Shown piece by piece: positions 8,214-15,474 of a stretch of 64,000 nt of DNA (position 1 is the first letter of the stretch; the number at the start of each line of letters is the position of its first letter). Origin of the DNA: DATGFB01 sp032160545 (lineage in GTDB: Bacteria > Actinomycetota > Actinomycetes > Mycobacteriales > Jatrophihabitantaceae). The translations under genes and the position numbers were made by a program. Location: the NCBI GenBank assembly GCA_032160545.1, contig JAVHVN010000159.1, positions 1 to 64,000 of the forward strand, written 5' to 3'. Under the pieces are notes generated by a model. That model made no database searches and was not told where the DNA came from. It saw only the letters and a program-made list of their open reading frames with translations.

Positions 8214-10677
8214 TCCCCCGGCGACGACGGCCGGCCACGACCAGCGTGGCACCGGCTAGCGCCAGCGCCGCACCGAAGGCCGCCATCAACCGAACCGGGA
8301 CACCGGTACGGGCGAGCGGCGGCCCGGGCGGCATCGACTGCGGGACGAGCGGCCGCGGCGCAACGGCAGCAGGCCCGCGTACGAGAAACGTCTCGGGCAC
8401 CAGCCCGGCTGCCGTCGTCACCGGCGGGATCGCAGCGGACGCGCTGACCAGCGTCTCGACGAAGGTGTAGCAGCCCGGTGCGCTGACCCGGAGCGGCGCA
8501 GTGCGATAGGTGCCGTCGCCGTGCGCCGGAAAGGCCGGCGGCGTTCCGGCTACCAGCGCCCCGGCCCAGGACAGACCGGCACAGGACCCGTTCCGGCTGG
8601 GCACCGGCCCGAGCAGCCGGGCCTGCACCGTGCCGGCGTGCCCGAACATCCCGGACACCGACACCTGATCCGTCACGGTGCCCCCGCCGGGCCCGACTTG
8701 GTTGGCCGAGACCTGCGTGACGACCGTCGGCGCCACGACGGTCGTCGACTCGCTGGGCACGCCGTACGACGTCACGACCGGCCGCGACGGCGTCGATGAC
8801 GGCACCAGCCGCTCGGCATAGGTGTAGCAGCCTGCGGCACGGATCACGATCCCAGCGGTGCGGTAGGTCCCGTCGCCGGGGACCTGCAGCGTCTGCCGGC
8901 CGGCGACGAGCTGGTCGCCCTGCGGCCCTACGGCGGCCCGCCAGTCCACGTCGGTGAGATCGCCGCACCCGCGCCCGGCAACGGGGAGCAGCGGGCCGTG
9001 CAGCACCGCGGTGACGGAAGCAGGCTGGGCTCGCAGCCCGTCGATGGCGATGTCGTCCGTGAGCGTCGCACCGGGCGCCGCGACTTGGTGCGACACCTGG
9101 GTTCGCACACTCGGTGCCGTGACGAGGGTGGACTCCTCGGGCGCCGTGGGCGGCGACGTCGCGGTCGCCCCGGACGGCCGCAGGGTCAGGACCTCGGCCC
9201 ACCCGTAGCAGCCGGGTCGGGTCACGATCGTGCCGGTGACGACCACGTCGCCGTTCCCTCCGCCGACCGAACCCGGCACGAGTGCGGTGAACGACGCGGA
9301 CGGTCCGGCGAACCACTGCGCCAGAGTGACGTCGGCGCAGCGCCCGCTCGCGGGAGGTGGCACCGGCCCATACCGCGTCGCGCTGATGGTCGCGTCCTCG
9401 CCGTCGTTGCCGGATACCGTGACCGTGTCGCTGAGCACCTGACCGACGATCGCCTCGGCGAGGTTCACCTTCGTTCGAAGCGCGGGCACGGGTATGCGCG
9501 GGTCGGCCGCGACGACCGTCCACGCGTTCGTCCCCGCCGGCACGGTGAACGTGAACGAGCGCGCAGCGGGGATGTAGAGCCCGGCGCCCGGCGGCACCGA
9601 CAATTCGGTGGCCGTGTATTCGGCACCGATGGTGAGCGCACCGACCGCGGCGTCGGTCGGCCGGGAGCCCGTCGTCACCGTCGCGACGACCCGACCGGCG
9701 GCGTCGGTGATGCGGTATCGGTAGCCCGGCACGGGGGTCTTGGCCGGATCGTCCATGGCAACCTTGACCAGGGCGACGTCACGATCGCGGATGACCCGCC
9801 CGGTGGCGGTGCCGCTCTGGGCAGTGGGCGGTGCCGCGGAGAGCATCCGCTGCTCCCCCGGTGCGGCATAGACCCGCACCGCGGTCCAGGACTGCACCGC
9901 GGCACTCACGCGGTAGGAGGTGGCGGTCGCGGTGCCGGGCGTCACCGAGAACGTCGCGCGCCCGGAGGCGTCCGTCGTCACCCCTGCAGGCAACGTCGCC
10001 CCTGACGCCGTGAGGGTGACGCGAGCCTGCGGCACGCCGGCGCCGCGCGCCGCGCGCACCGTCAACGAGGCCGTCGCCCGGATGCCCGGCAGGGCGTTGG
10101 CGGGGAGCTGGACCGACACCGAGTACGGGCCGGCGAGCCGGGTCGCCTCGGCGAGCATCGCCTGCGCATCGGCCACCGACGTCCCGCCTGCGCCGTTGCG
10201 CAGGTAGCTCCACTGCACCGCGCGGTCCCTGCCGTCGTACTTCGCGCTGTTGAGCGCGCTCAGTTCGGCGAGGCGGACGTCGGACGTCCGGGCCGACGCG
10301 AACCGGTGGTTCAGCTCGCCGTACACCGGGTCGGTCATCGTCGAGGCGACCGAGTACGGGCCGCGCAACGGCCCCGCCACGCGAGCGCTGACGCAGGTGC
10401 CGACGGCGCCGCCCGATCCGGGCAGGTTCCACAGCACGAGCTGCTCGTGGCCCGGCTGGGCGATGATGCCGCCGACCCACGAGCCGTTTGCGGGGTCGCG
10501 GCCCGGGGTCCCTGCCCAGACGACCGCCGGAGCGGCCGCGGCAAGGCCGCAGAACGCGAGCAACGCGAGCGCACCGCGGCGACCGAGCCGCCGCAGCATC
10601 CGCTCGGGCGCAGCATGCAGCCCCGTGCGGAACCGGCGGAACAACCGCCACCCCATCGCCACCCACGGTCGCCGCAT
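8206..10677 (-). CDS. Secreted wall-anchored repeat protein with LARTG sorting tail
   Basis: An 823-residue surface protein. A long basic N-terminus and hydrophobic segment end at 'AAAAPAVVWA', a likely signal-peptidase site near residue 55. The middle holds carboxypeptidase-regulatory/SpaA-like beta-sandwich segments, then three homologous ~125-residue repeats (about 397-518, 519-645 and 646-765), each with the pattern 'LxGPxP...GxC', 'GDGTYRT' and 'GCYT(F/Y)xE'. Paired cysteines in each repeat suggest one disulfide per domain. The C-terminus has 'LARTG' (788-792), a hydrophobic helix and an Arg-rich tail, a sortase-type signal with Ala in place of Pro. The ATG at 10677 is preferred over a GTG four codons upstream because AGGTGG sits 8 bases before it. 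Function unknown; adhesion or wall architecture is an inference. Confidence 0.85.
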   Translation of the reverse strand: MRRPWVAMGWRLFRRFRTGLHAAPERMLRRLGRRGALALLAFCGLAAAAPAVVWAGTPGRDPANGSWVGGIIAQPGHEQLVLWNLPGSGGAVGTCVSARVAGPLRGPYSVASTMTDPVYGELNHRFASARTSDVRLAELSALNSAKYDGRDRAVQWSYLRNGAGGTSVADAQAMLAEATRLAGPYSVSVQLPANALPGIRATASLTVRAARGAGVPQARVTLTASGATLPAGVTTDASGRATFSVTPGTATATSYRVSAAVQSWTAVRVYAAPGEQRMLSAAPPTAQSGTATGRVIRDRDVALVKVAMDDPAKTPVPGYRYRITDAAGRVVATVTTGSRPTDAAVGALTIGAEYTATELSVPPGAGLYIPAARSFTFTVPAGTNAWTVVAADPRIPVPALRTKVNLAEAIVGQVLSDTVTVSGNDGEDATISATRYGPVPPPASGRCADVTLAQWFAGPSASFTALVPGSVGGGNGDVVVTGTIVTRPGCYGWAEVLTLRPSGATATSPPTAPEESTLVTAPSVRTQVSHQVAAPGATLTDDIAIDGLRAQPASVTAVLHGPLLPVAGRGCGDLTDVDWRAAVGPQGDQLVAGRQTLQVPGDGTYRTAGIVIRAAGCYTYAERLVPSSTPSRPVVTSYGVPSESTTVVAPTVVTQVSANQVGPGGGTVTDQVSVSGMFGHAGTVQARLLGPVPSRNGSCAGLSWAGALVAGTPPAFPAHGDGTYRTAPLRVSAPGCYTFVETLVSASAAIPPVTTAAGLVPETFLVRGPAAVAPRPLVPQSMPPGPPLARTGVPVRLMAAFGAALALAGATLVVAGRRRRGTT

Positions 10678-10805
10678 CAGCTCGCCCACCTTTCGTCGCC
10701 CTTGATCGAGGGTTCGACGCTAGGTCGGGGCGAGTCGCCCGGGTGGCTAACGGAGCGCGGATGTGGACGCCGCGGCCGGCTGTGGAGATCGGCCTGCCCG
10801 CCAGA

Positions 10806-11114
10806 TCAGGACAGCCCGAATCGCTCGCGCTCGGATTCGCGAACCAGCTCGCGGTACTCGTCGTTCTCGGCGATGAACTTGCGGACGAAGGGGCAGAACG
10901 GCTGCACGGTCAGACCGCGCCGGCGGGCGTCGTCGAGGGCTCCCTGGACCAGCGTGGACCCGAGGCCGCGACCGCCGAACCGATCGACGATCTCGGTGTG
11001 GATGAACGCGATGACGTCGCCGTGCAGGTGGTATTCGGTGAAGCCGGCCTTCGCGCCGTCGTCGGTGATCTCGTAGCGCGATTCCGCCGCGTTGTCGCGG
11101 ACCTCGGTGGCCAT
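10806..11114 (-). CDS. Short GNAT-fold N-acetyltransferase (COG2388 type)
   Basis: A 102-residue protein of the minimal GNAT family. The acetyl-CoA loop is the 'RFGGRGLGSTL' segment (residues 45-55), followed by a helix and the 'LTVQPFCPFVRKFI' strand typical of this small group (YidJ/human GTN-type). The substrate is unknown for the family. The ATG at 11114 has a strong GGGAGGA site; the longer open frame upstream overlaps the pirin gene and is not used. Divergent from pirin. Confidence 0.85.
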   Translation of the reverse strand: MATEVRDNAAESRYEITDDGAKAGFTEYHLHGDVIAFIHTEIVDRFGGRGLGSTLVQGALDDARRRGLTVQPFCPFVRKFIAENDEYRELVRESERERFGLS

Positions 11115-11180
11115 CGGCCGTCCTCCCGTCGGGGTCTTCTTCGTGACTGCCCGACCCGATCCTGTCGTACTGTTCGTTGC

Positions 11181-12146
11181 GTGAGCAATCTGGACCGCAC
11201 GCCGGGCATCACCCGGTCGGGCGGCCTCGCGGAGGTCGCTGCCGCCCCGGTCCACGAGGTGTACGCCGGACGCGAGGTCACGCTGGGTGCCACTGCGGTA
11301 CGACGGCTGTTGCCCAATCTCGGCCGGCGCCTGGTCGGGCCGTGGTGTTTCATCGACCACTACGGCCCACAGGACGTCGCCTCGTCCGACGGCATGCAGG
11401 TTCCGGCTCATCCCCACATGGGCCTGCAGACCGTGAGCTGGTTGCTCGAGGGCACGGTTCACCACCGAGACAGCCTGGGCAGCGACCAGGTGATCGCTCC
11501 CGGCGAGCTTGGCCTGATGACGTCGGGGGCTGCCATCGCCCACGCCGAACACTCCCCCGTCGCCCACCCCGCGTTGTTGCACGGGGTGCAGCTGTGGGTT
11601 GCCCTCCCGGATGCGGAGCGGCACACGACGCCGTCGTGGGAGCACCACCGTGACCTGCCGTCGCTGACCGACCGGGGGCTACGCGCCACCGTCATCATGG
11701 GCACCCTCGCCGGCGCGAGCTCGCCGGGACGGGCGTTCAGCCCGATCGTCGGCGCCGACCTCGCCCTCACTGCCGGTGCCGACGCGCTGCTGCCCCTGGA
11801 GCCCGGCTTCGAGCATGCGGTTCTCGTCATGTCGGGCTGGGCAGAGGTCGACGGCGAGCGCCTCGATCCGGGAGCGATGCTCTACCTCGGCAGCGCCAGG
11901 CGCGACCTGCGAGTGCACTCCCAGCCGGGCGCCCGGCTGCTGCTGCTCGGCGGTGAACCGTTCGGCGAGCAGATCGTGATGTGGTGGAACTTCGTGGCCC
12001 GGACGAACGACGAGATCGTCGCGGCCCGCACGGAGTGGATCGCGGGGAATGCGTTCGGCACCGTTGCTGGTTTCGGAGACGGCGGCGCACTACCCGCGCC
12101 GCCGCTACCGCCGGGCCGGCTGCGGCCCGGGGGCAGCGTTCGCTGA
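11181..12146 (+). CDS. Pirin family protein
   Basis: A 321-residue bicupin. The N-terminal cupin shows the metal ligands of pirins: 'HPHMG' and the 'HAEHS' segment (two His from the first, His and Glu from the second). The second cupin and 'EPFGEQIVMWWNFVAR' are also family hallmarks. Pirins bind Fe or other divalent metals; some have quercetinase activity and others act as redox-dependent co-regulators, so the role is not predicted here. A GTG start at 11181 is used because homology begins at once; no obvious Shine-Dalgarno is seen. The Ddn-like gene follows after 22 bases, so co-transcription is likely. Confidence 0.9.
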   Translation: MSNLDRTPGITRSGGLAEVAAAPVHEVYAGREVTLGATAVRRLLPNLGRRLVGPWCFIDHYGPQDVASSDGMQVPAHPHMGLQTVSWLLEGTVHHRDSLGSDQVIAPGELGLMTSGAAIAHAEHSPVAHPALLHGVQLWVALPDAERHTTPSWEHHRDLPSLTDRGLRATVIMGTLAGASSPGRAFSPIVGADLALTAGADALLPLEPGFEHAVLVMSGWAEVDGERLDPGAMLYLGSARRDLRVHSQPGARLLLLGGEPFGEQIVMWWNFVARTNDEIVAARTEWIAGNAFGTVAGFGDGGALPAPPLPPGRLRPGGSVR

Positions 12147-12168
12147 CACTCACCGCCCGGAGCGTGAT

Positions 12169-12615
12169 GTGACCATTCTGTTCGGTGACGAGCACGTCGC
12201 CCGGTACCGCGCCACTGGCGGCGACGAGGGCTACGTCTGGCGCGACGGCACGACCATCCTCATCCTGGAGACCGTCGGCCGCCGCTCCGGCGAGCCTCGT
12301 GCGCACGCGCTGATCTTCCGCGAGTACGAGGGCGCCTACCTGCTCGTGGCGTCCAACGGCGGCTCACCCACGCCGCCTGCCTGGTTCCTCAATCTTCAGG
12401 CGCACCCCGATGTGCACGTCCAGATAAAGGGCGACCGGTTCGCCGCGCGGGCCCGAGTCGCGACTGCGCAGGAGAAGCCGTCGATGTGGCGGGCGATGGC
12501 GCAGGTATGGCCGTCGTACGACGACTACGCGCGCCGCACCGACCGCGACATCCCGGTCGTCGTGCTCGACCGCCTGGACGACGCGAACCAGGTTGGTCAC
12601 CAGACCTCGGCATGA
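12169..12615 (+). CDS. F420-dependent nitroreductase-family protein (Ddn-like, DUF385)
   Basis: A 148-residue split-barrel protein. 'GRRSGEPRAHAL' and 'GGSPTPPAWFLNLQAHPDV' match the deazaflavin (F420)-dependent nitroreductase family that includes mycobacterial Ddn. Members reduce quinones or nitro compounds with F420H2. Together with the LLM-class enzyme at 44343 it suggests the organism makes F420. The GTG at 12169 has GGAG 6 bases upstream; the frame is open for 40 codons further, into the pirin gene. Confidence 0.88.
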   Translation: MTILFGDEHVARYRATGGDEGYVWRDGTTILILETVGRRSGEPRAHALIFREYEGAYLLVASNGGSPTPPAWFLNLQAHPDVHVQIKGDRFAARARVATAQEKPSMWRAMAQVWPSYDDYARRTDRDIPVVVLDRLDDANQVGHQTSA

Positions 12616-12628
12616 CAGGCTGGTCTGC

Positions 12629-12826
12629 ATGAGCGACGCAAGCGAGAACGCCAAGCCGGCTACCGGGGACGACCCGAAGGACCGATTCCGCGAGGCACTC
12701 GAGCGCAAGCGCGGTCGCCAGGCCGAGCGCTCCGCCGCAGGCGATGGTCACGGCGACTCGAAGGTCCATGGCTCCTCGAGCGCCGTCGGCGGCAAGCGGA
12801 CGTTCCGCCGCAAGAGCGGCGGCTGA
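12629..12826 (+). CDS. Small DUF5302 protein
   Basis: Sixty-five residues, highly charged and probably disordered. The 'KDRFREALERKRGRQAE' helix and the C-terminal 'VHGSSSAVGGKRTFRRKSGG' match the actinobacterial DUF5302 family, whose function is unknown. It begins 13 bases after the Ddn-like gene and may share its transcript. The ATG at 12629 gives the family-typical N-terminus. Confidence 0.8.
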   Translation: MSDASENAKPATGDDPKDRFREALERKRGRQAERSAAGDGHGDSKVHGSSSAVGGKRTFRRKSGG

Positions 12827-12877
12827 CGAGGGGCCGCTCTGCGCGGCCCGGCGTTGTTGTCTGATATGTGATCGATG

Positions 12878-12906
12878 TAGCCAGATTCATTCGATGAATC
12901 TGGCTA
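12878..12906. repeat. Perfect 13-bp inverted repeat with 3-base loop
   Basis: The arms TAGCCAGATTCAT (12878-12890) and its exact complement (12894-12906) flank TCG. It is far richer in A/T than the surroundings. It begins 51 bases after the DUF5302 stop and lies 144 bases before the GH16 start. It may be a terminator of the upstream genes (no U-tract) or a repressor-binding palindrome for the glucanase. Confidence 0.6.
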
Positions 12907-12959
12907 ATCGTGCCACACACCCGCTACTGCACGCATGAAGCTGTCTCCCACATTGCCAT

Positions 12960-13001
12960 TCATATGATGATTCCGCACGCTTTTCCTCGTTCATCATATG
13001 A
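12960..13001. repeat. 11-bp inverted repeat with 20-base spacer upstream of GH16
   Basis: TCATATGATGA at 12960-12970 and its exact complement at 12991-13001 enclose a 20-base spacer with a T-rich run. It is 48 bases upstream of the GH16 start codon, a position expected for a promoter-overlapping operator or a leader stem. The unusually A/T-rich sequence suggests a regulatory role, but no regulator is identified. Confidence 0.5.
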
Positions 13002-13049
13002 CTTCGGTCGGCAATCGTCGCATCGGCCGTCCATCTGGGGAGATCGGTC

Positions 13050-13955
13050 ATGTCTGCTGGTATTCGTCTACGCCGGCCCCGCCGCTTACGAGGCGGCCTC
13101 GCCGTCGCCGCTGCCGCGGCACTCGTCGCCACGCTGGTCGCGCCGGCGCCGTTGGGCGCCTCGGGTCCGGCCGGCCCGGCATGCGGGGCGCCGGTCGCGA
13201 AGGCTTCCGGTGGCAACTGGACGTGCACGTTCGCTGACGAGTTCAGCGGCGCGAACATCGACACCACCAAGTGGCACGCCTACACCTCGATCCCGGGCGG
13301 TTTCCGCGGTGGTGACGAGTGCTATTCGCCGAACAACGTCAAGATCACCTCGGGCGCGCTGCAACTGACAGCGACCAGGAGTGCGACGACGTTCGACTGC
13401 GCGGGCGTCCCTGGCAGGTACCGCAGCGGCATGCTGCTGACCAAGGGTCTGTTCAGCCAGGCGTACGGCCGGTTCGAGATGCGAGCGAAAATCCCCGCAG
13501 GGGTGGGGTTTCAGCCCGCATTCTGGATGCTGCCGCAGAACCCCTACGGCAGCCGGGGGTACAGCTACGGCGAGATCGACGTCATGGAGGCGTGGGGCAC
13601 CTTTCCGGGGATCGCCTCGCCACACCTGCACTACGCGAGCACCCCGGGTACCCCCATGAGCGGCAACTACTGCTTGGTCCCGACCAGCGCAACGGCCTAC
13701 CACACCTATGCCGTCGAGTGGACGAGCACGAGGATGACCTTCAAGTACGACGGCCGCACCTGCTGGAGCACCGGATGGAAGCCGATTGCGGGATACCAAC
13801 CGGCCGGCTCGGTGGCGCCTGCCCCGTTCGACCAGAAGTTCTACCTGATCGTCAACCTGGCGATGGGCGGTGCGACCACGCCGACCAACCGCGCGAGCGT
13901 GCTGACGAGGTTCCCCGCGACGATGTCGGTCGACTACATCCGCGCCTGGAAGTAG
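13050..13955 (+). CDS. Secreted glycoside hydrolase family 16 (beta-glucanase)
   Basis: A 301-residue exported enzyme. The signal peptide has a basic N-terminus ('MSAGIRLRRPRRLRGG') and an Ala-rich core ending near residue 36. The catalytic motif is 'GEIDVMEAWG', giving nucleophile E175, D177 and acid/base E180, the six-residue beta-bulge form common in endo-1,3-beta-glucanases (laminarinases) rather than lichenases. There is no separate carbohydrate-binding module. Likely substrates are beta-1,3-glucans of fungi, algae or plants. The ATG has a strong GGGGAGA ribosome site. Two A/T-rich inverted repeats lie just upstream. Confidence 0.92.
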   Translation: MSAGIRLRRPRRLRGGLAVAAAAALVATLVAPAPLGASGPAGPACGAPVAKASGGNWTCTFADEFSGANIDTTKWHAYTSIPGGFRGGDECYSPNNVKITSGALQLTATRSATTFDCAGVPGRYRSGMLLTKGLFSQAYGRFEMRAKIPAGVGFQPAFWMLPQNPYGSRGYSYGEIDVMEAWGTFPGIASPHLHYASTPGTPMSGNYCLVPTSATAYHTYAVEWTSTRMTFKYDGRTCWSTGWKPIAGYQPAGSVAPAPFDQKFYLIVNLAMGGATTPTNRASVLTRFPATMSVDYIRAWK

Positions 13956-13978
13956 CGCGGCTTGCCCAGGCGGCCGCG

Positions 13979-14010
13979 CGGCGGGCGAGCGCCGGTGCTG
14001 GCACCCGCCG
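13979..14010 (+). terminator. Possible terminator hairpin after GH16
   Basis: CGGCGGG (13979-13985) pairs with CCCGCCG (14004-14010), with an additional inner GCC/GGC pairing. It starts 24 bases after the GH16 stop and has no U-tract. The call rests on position and stem only. Confidence 0.4.
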
Positions 14011-14064
14011 ACGGATCGTGTCAGCGCCCTCGTCCGCGGACCTGATCGGTCGTAGCGTTCTGGC

Positions 14065-14328
14065 ATGGCCAGCGGCCGAGGCGCATCGAGCCGGAACCCG
14101 GATCACGGGACGCCCTGCCACGACTGCGGCAGGGCGGTCACCGGGCGGCCGAAGCGCTCCATGACCGGCAACCGGTTGTGCGAGGGCTGCGCGACGCGGC
14201 TCGACGCCGCCACCGCCGCCCAGCTGGCGATGGGAGGCCTTACCAGCGCGTGCGCCACCGCGGCGTGGCTGCAACGACCCCTGCAGCACGTCCTCGCGCA
14301 CCGGCATCACGGTGCGAGCAAGCCGTAA
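14065..14328 (+). CDS. Small protein with a possible zinc-binding four-cysteine motif
   Basis: An 87-residue protein I do not recognise. Two CxxC pairs, C18/C21 ('PCHDCGRAV') and C39/C42 ('RLCEGCATR'), spaced by 17 residues, suggest a zinc ribbon or treble clef. A hydrophobic segment follows at about residues 49-67. The 3' end overlaps the convergent ABM-like gene by 22 bases. The start has no clear ribosome site, so the gene call is moderate. Confidence 0.55.
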   Translation: MASGRGASSRNPDHGTPCHDCGRAVTGRPKRSMTGNRLCEGCATRLDAATAAQLAMGGLTSACATAAWLQRPLQHVLAHRHHGASKP

Positions 14329-14612
14329 TTCCCTATCAGCACCGCGGGCCGGGCCACCGGAGCCTCGATCACTCGCGCGCCGAGTTCGCGCTGGAATTCG
14401 AGGAACGCCGGCAGCTCCGACAAGGGGTTGACCTCAGCCGTGTGCGCGGCCAGGTGCACGAAACCGTGCTCGTCAGGCAGTCGCAGGGTCGCATAGCGGA
14501 ACCCGTCCGGCTGCGCCGCGGCGAGCGCCGCGTAGACGCCCGCCACGAGGCGTTCGTTCTCGTCGCTGCTCTGCGGTGTGGTCGTGTAACGCACTACGGA
14601 GATTCGGCTCAT
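14307..14612 (-). CDS. Small antibiotic-biosynthesis-monooxygenase-like (dimeric alpha/beta barrel) protein
   Basis: A 101-residue protein with the pattern of a ferredoxin-like alpha/beta barrel: strand 'ISVVRYTT', helix 'DENERLVAGVYAAL', strand 'FRYATLRL', then 'FVHLAAH' and a second helix 'LPAFLEFQREL'. Similar actinobacterial proteins are annotated as ABM-domain hypotheticals. Such folds include monooxygenases and dehydratases; no catalytic residue can be assigned. It probably has its own promoter in the 186-base gap to the cold-shock gene. Confidence 0.7.
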   Translation of the reverse strand: MSRISVVRYTTTPQSSDENERLVAGVYAALAAAQPDGFRYATLRLPDEHGFVHLAAHTAEVNPLSELPAFLEFQRELGARVIEAPVARPAVLIGNYGLLAP

Positions 14613-14757
14613 GTGGAGACAGACCTCGGCTGCGGCCGAAACTCATCGCGTCGCAATCGGATGAGTTGAACGAGCGAACGACGTGGCCGCGCTCGCGGCG
14701 TTGCTGCGATACGACGCCGAGGGCACACACCGCGCACAGCGACGCCGGAGGGACCGG

Positions 14758-14787
14758 GCACCGGCCGGGCTGTGCCCGGGCCGGTGC
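14758..14787 (-). terminator. Strong hairpin after the cold-shock gene
   Basis: GCACCGGCC (14758-14766) pairs with GGCCGGTGC (14779-14787); inside, GGGC and GCCC pair around a TGT loop with one bulged G. The stem starts 12 bases after the cspA-like stop on the minus strand. No U-tract follows, as is usual in actinobacteria. Confidence 0.7.
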
Positions 14788-14798
14788 TCACGGAACGA

Positions 14799-15005
14799 TC
14801 AGAGAACGCGGACGTCCGAGGCCTGCGGACCCTTGGGACCTGCGGTCGTCTCGAATTCAACTTTCTGGTTCTCATCGAGGCTGCGGTAGCCGCCGGTGTC
14901 GGCGAGCGCGGAGAAATGGACGAACACGTCCGGGCCGCCGCCCTCGACCTCGATGAAGCCGAAGCCCTTCTCGGCGTTGAACCACTTGACAGTTCCCTGT
15001 GTCAC
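14799..15005 (-). CDS. Cold-shock protein, CspA family
   Basis: A 68-residue OB-fold nucleic-acid chaperone. RNP1 is 'KGFGFIEV' and RNP2 is 'DVFVHFSAL', both intact. The GTG start has AAGGGG 8 bases upstream. Cold-shock proteins melt RNA secondary structure and are often controlled through their own long 5' leader. Here about 430 bases of sequence without a gene lie upstream, containing two hairpins described separately. The gene is divergent from the flavohaemoglobin. Confidence 0.95.
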   Translation of the reverse strand: MTQGTVKWFNAEKGFGFIEVEGGGPDVFVHFSALADTGGYRSLDENQKVEFETTAGPKGPQASDVRVL

Positions 15006-15100
15006 TGAGTGCCCCTTCCAGGACTGCGGGCGCCGCGCGATGCGGCGGCCCTGGCCGTGAATCTTCTGCTGCGGCCCGCCGCCTGATCGGGAAGCGCAAA

Positions 15101-15137
15101 CGCCCGCGGAAAGCCGGAAGAACCAGCTCCGCGGGCG
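15101..15137 (-). promoter_or_regulatory. Hairpin in the presumed cold-shock mRNA leader
   Basis: CGCCCGCGGA (15101-15110) pairs exactly with TCCGCGGGCG (15128-15137) around a 17-base loop, 96 bases upstream of the cold-shock start codon. It could be a leader structure that changes with temperature, but the transcription start is unknown. Confidence 0.4.
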
Positions 15138-15293
15138 CGACATGAAACCACGAACACAAAACCAAAGACCAGTCGGTACAACGTACAGCCACCCCGATTC
15201 GTTCCCGGCGGCGGTAGGCCACCGGCGATTGCCCTCCGCCGAGCAGCATGGCGGCCTTCCCGCCCTGCAACCGCCCGGGGATCCCACGAGTTC

Positions 15294-15321
15294 CCGTGTC
15301 GGGAGGTCCCTCCCGACACGG
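15294..15321. repeat. 28-bp palindrome in the cold-shock/flavohaemoglobin divergent region
   Basis: CCGTGTCGGGAGG (15294-15306) and its exact complement (15309-15321) are separated by only TC. It lies 289 bases from the cold-shock start and about 153 bases before the flavohaemoglobin start. A dimeric regulator site or a very stable RNA stem are both possible. The rest of the 15006-15474 gap shows no gene and no clear promoter. Confidence 0.6.
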
Positions 15322-15474
15322 CATGGTCGACAAACCGGCGGAAAGCCATTCACTTGTCTCGTTAGCACCCTGTAAACTTTTTGCATTGGTATGCGTGGCG
15401 CGCCCTGTCCGAATGATCATCTGTGATAGGTCCGCGCCGTGTCACCCCACGATGTCTGGCGCTGGAGGTCACCG

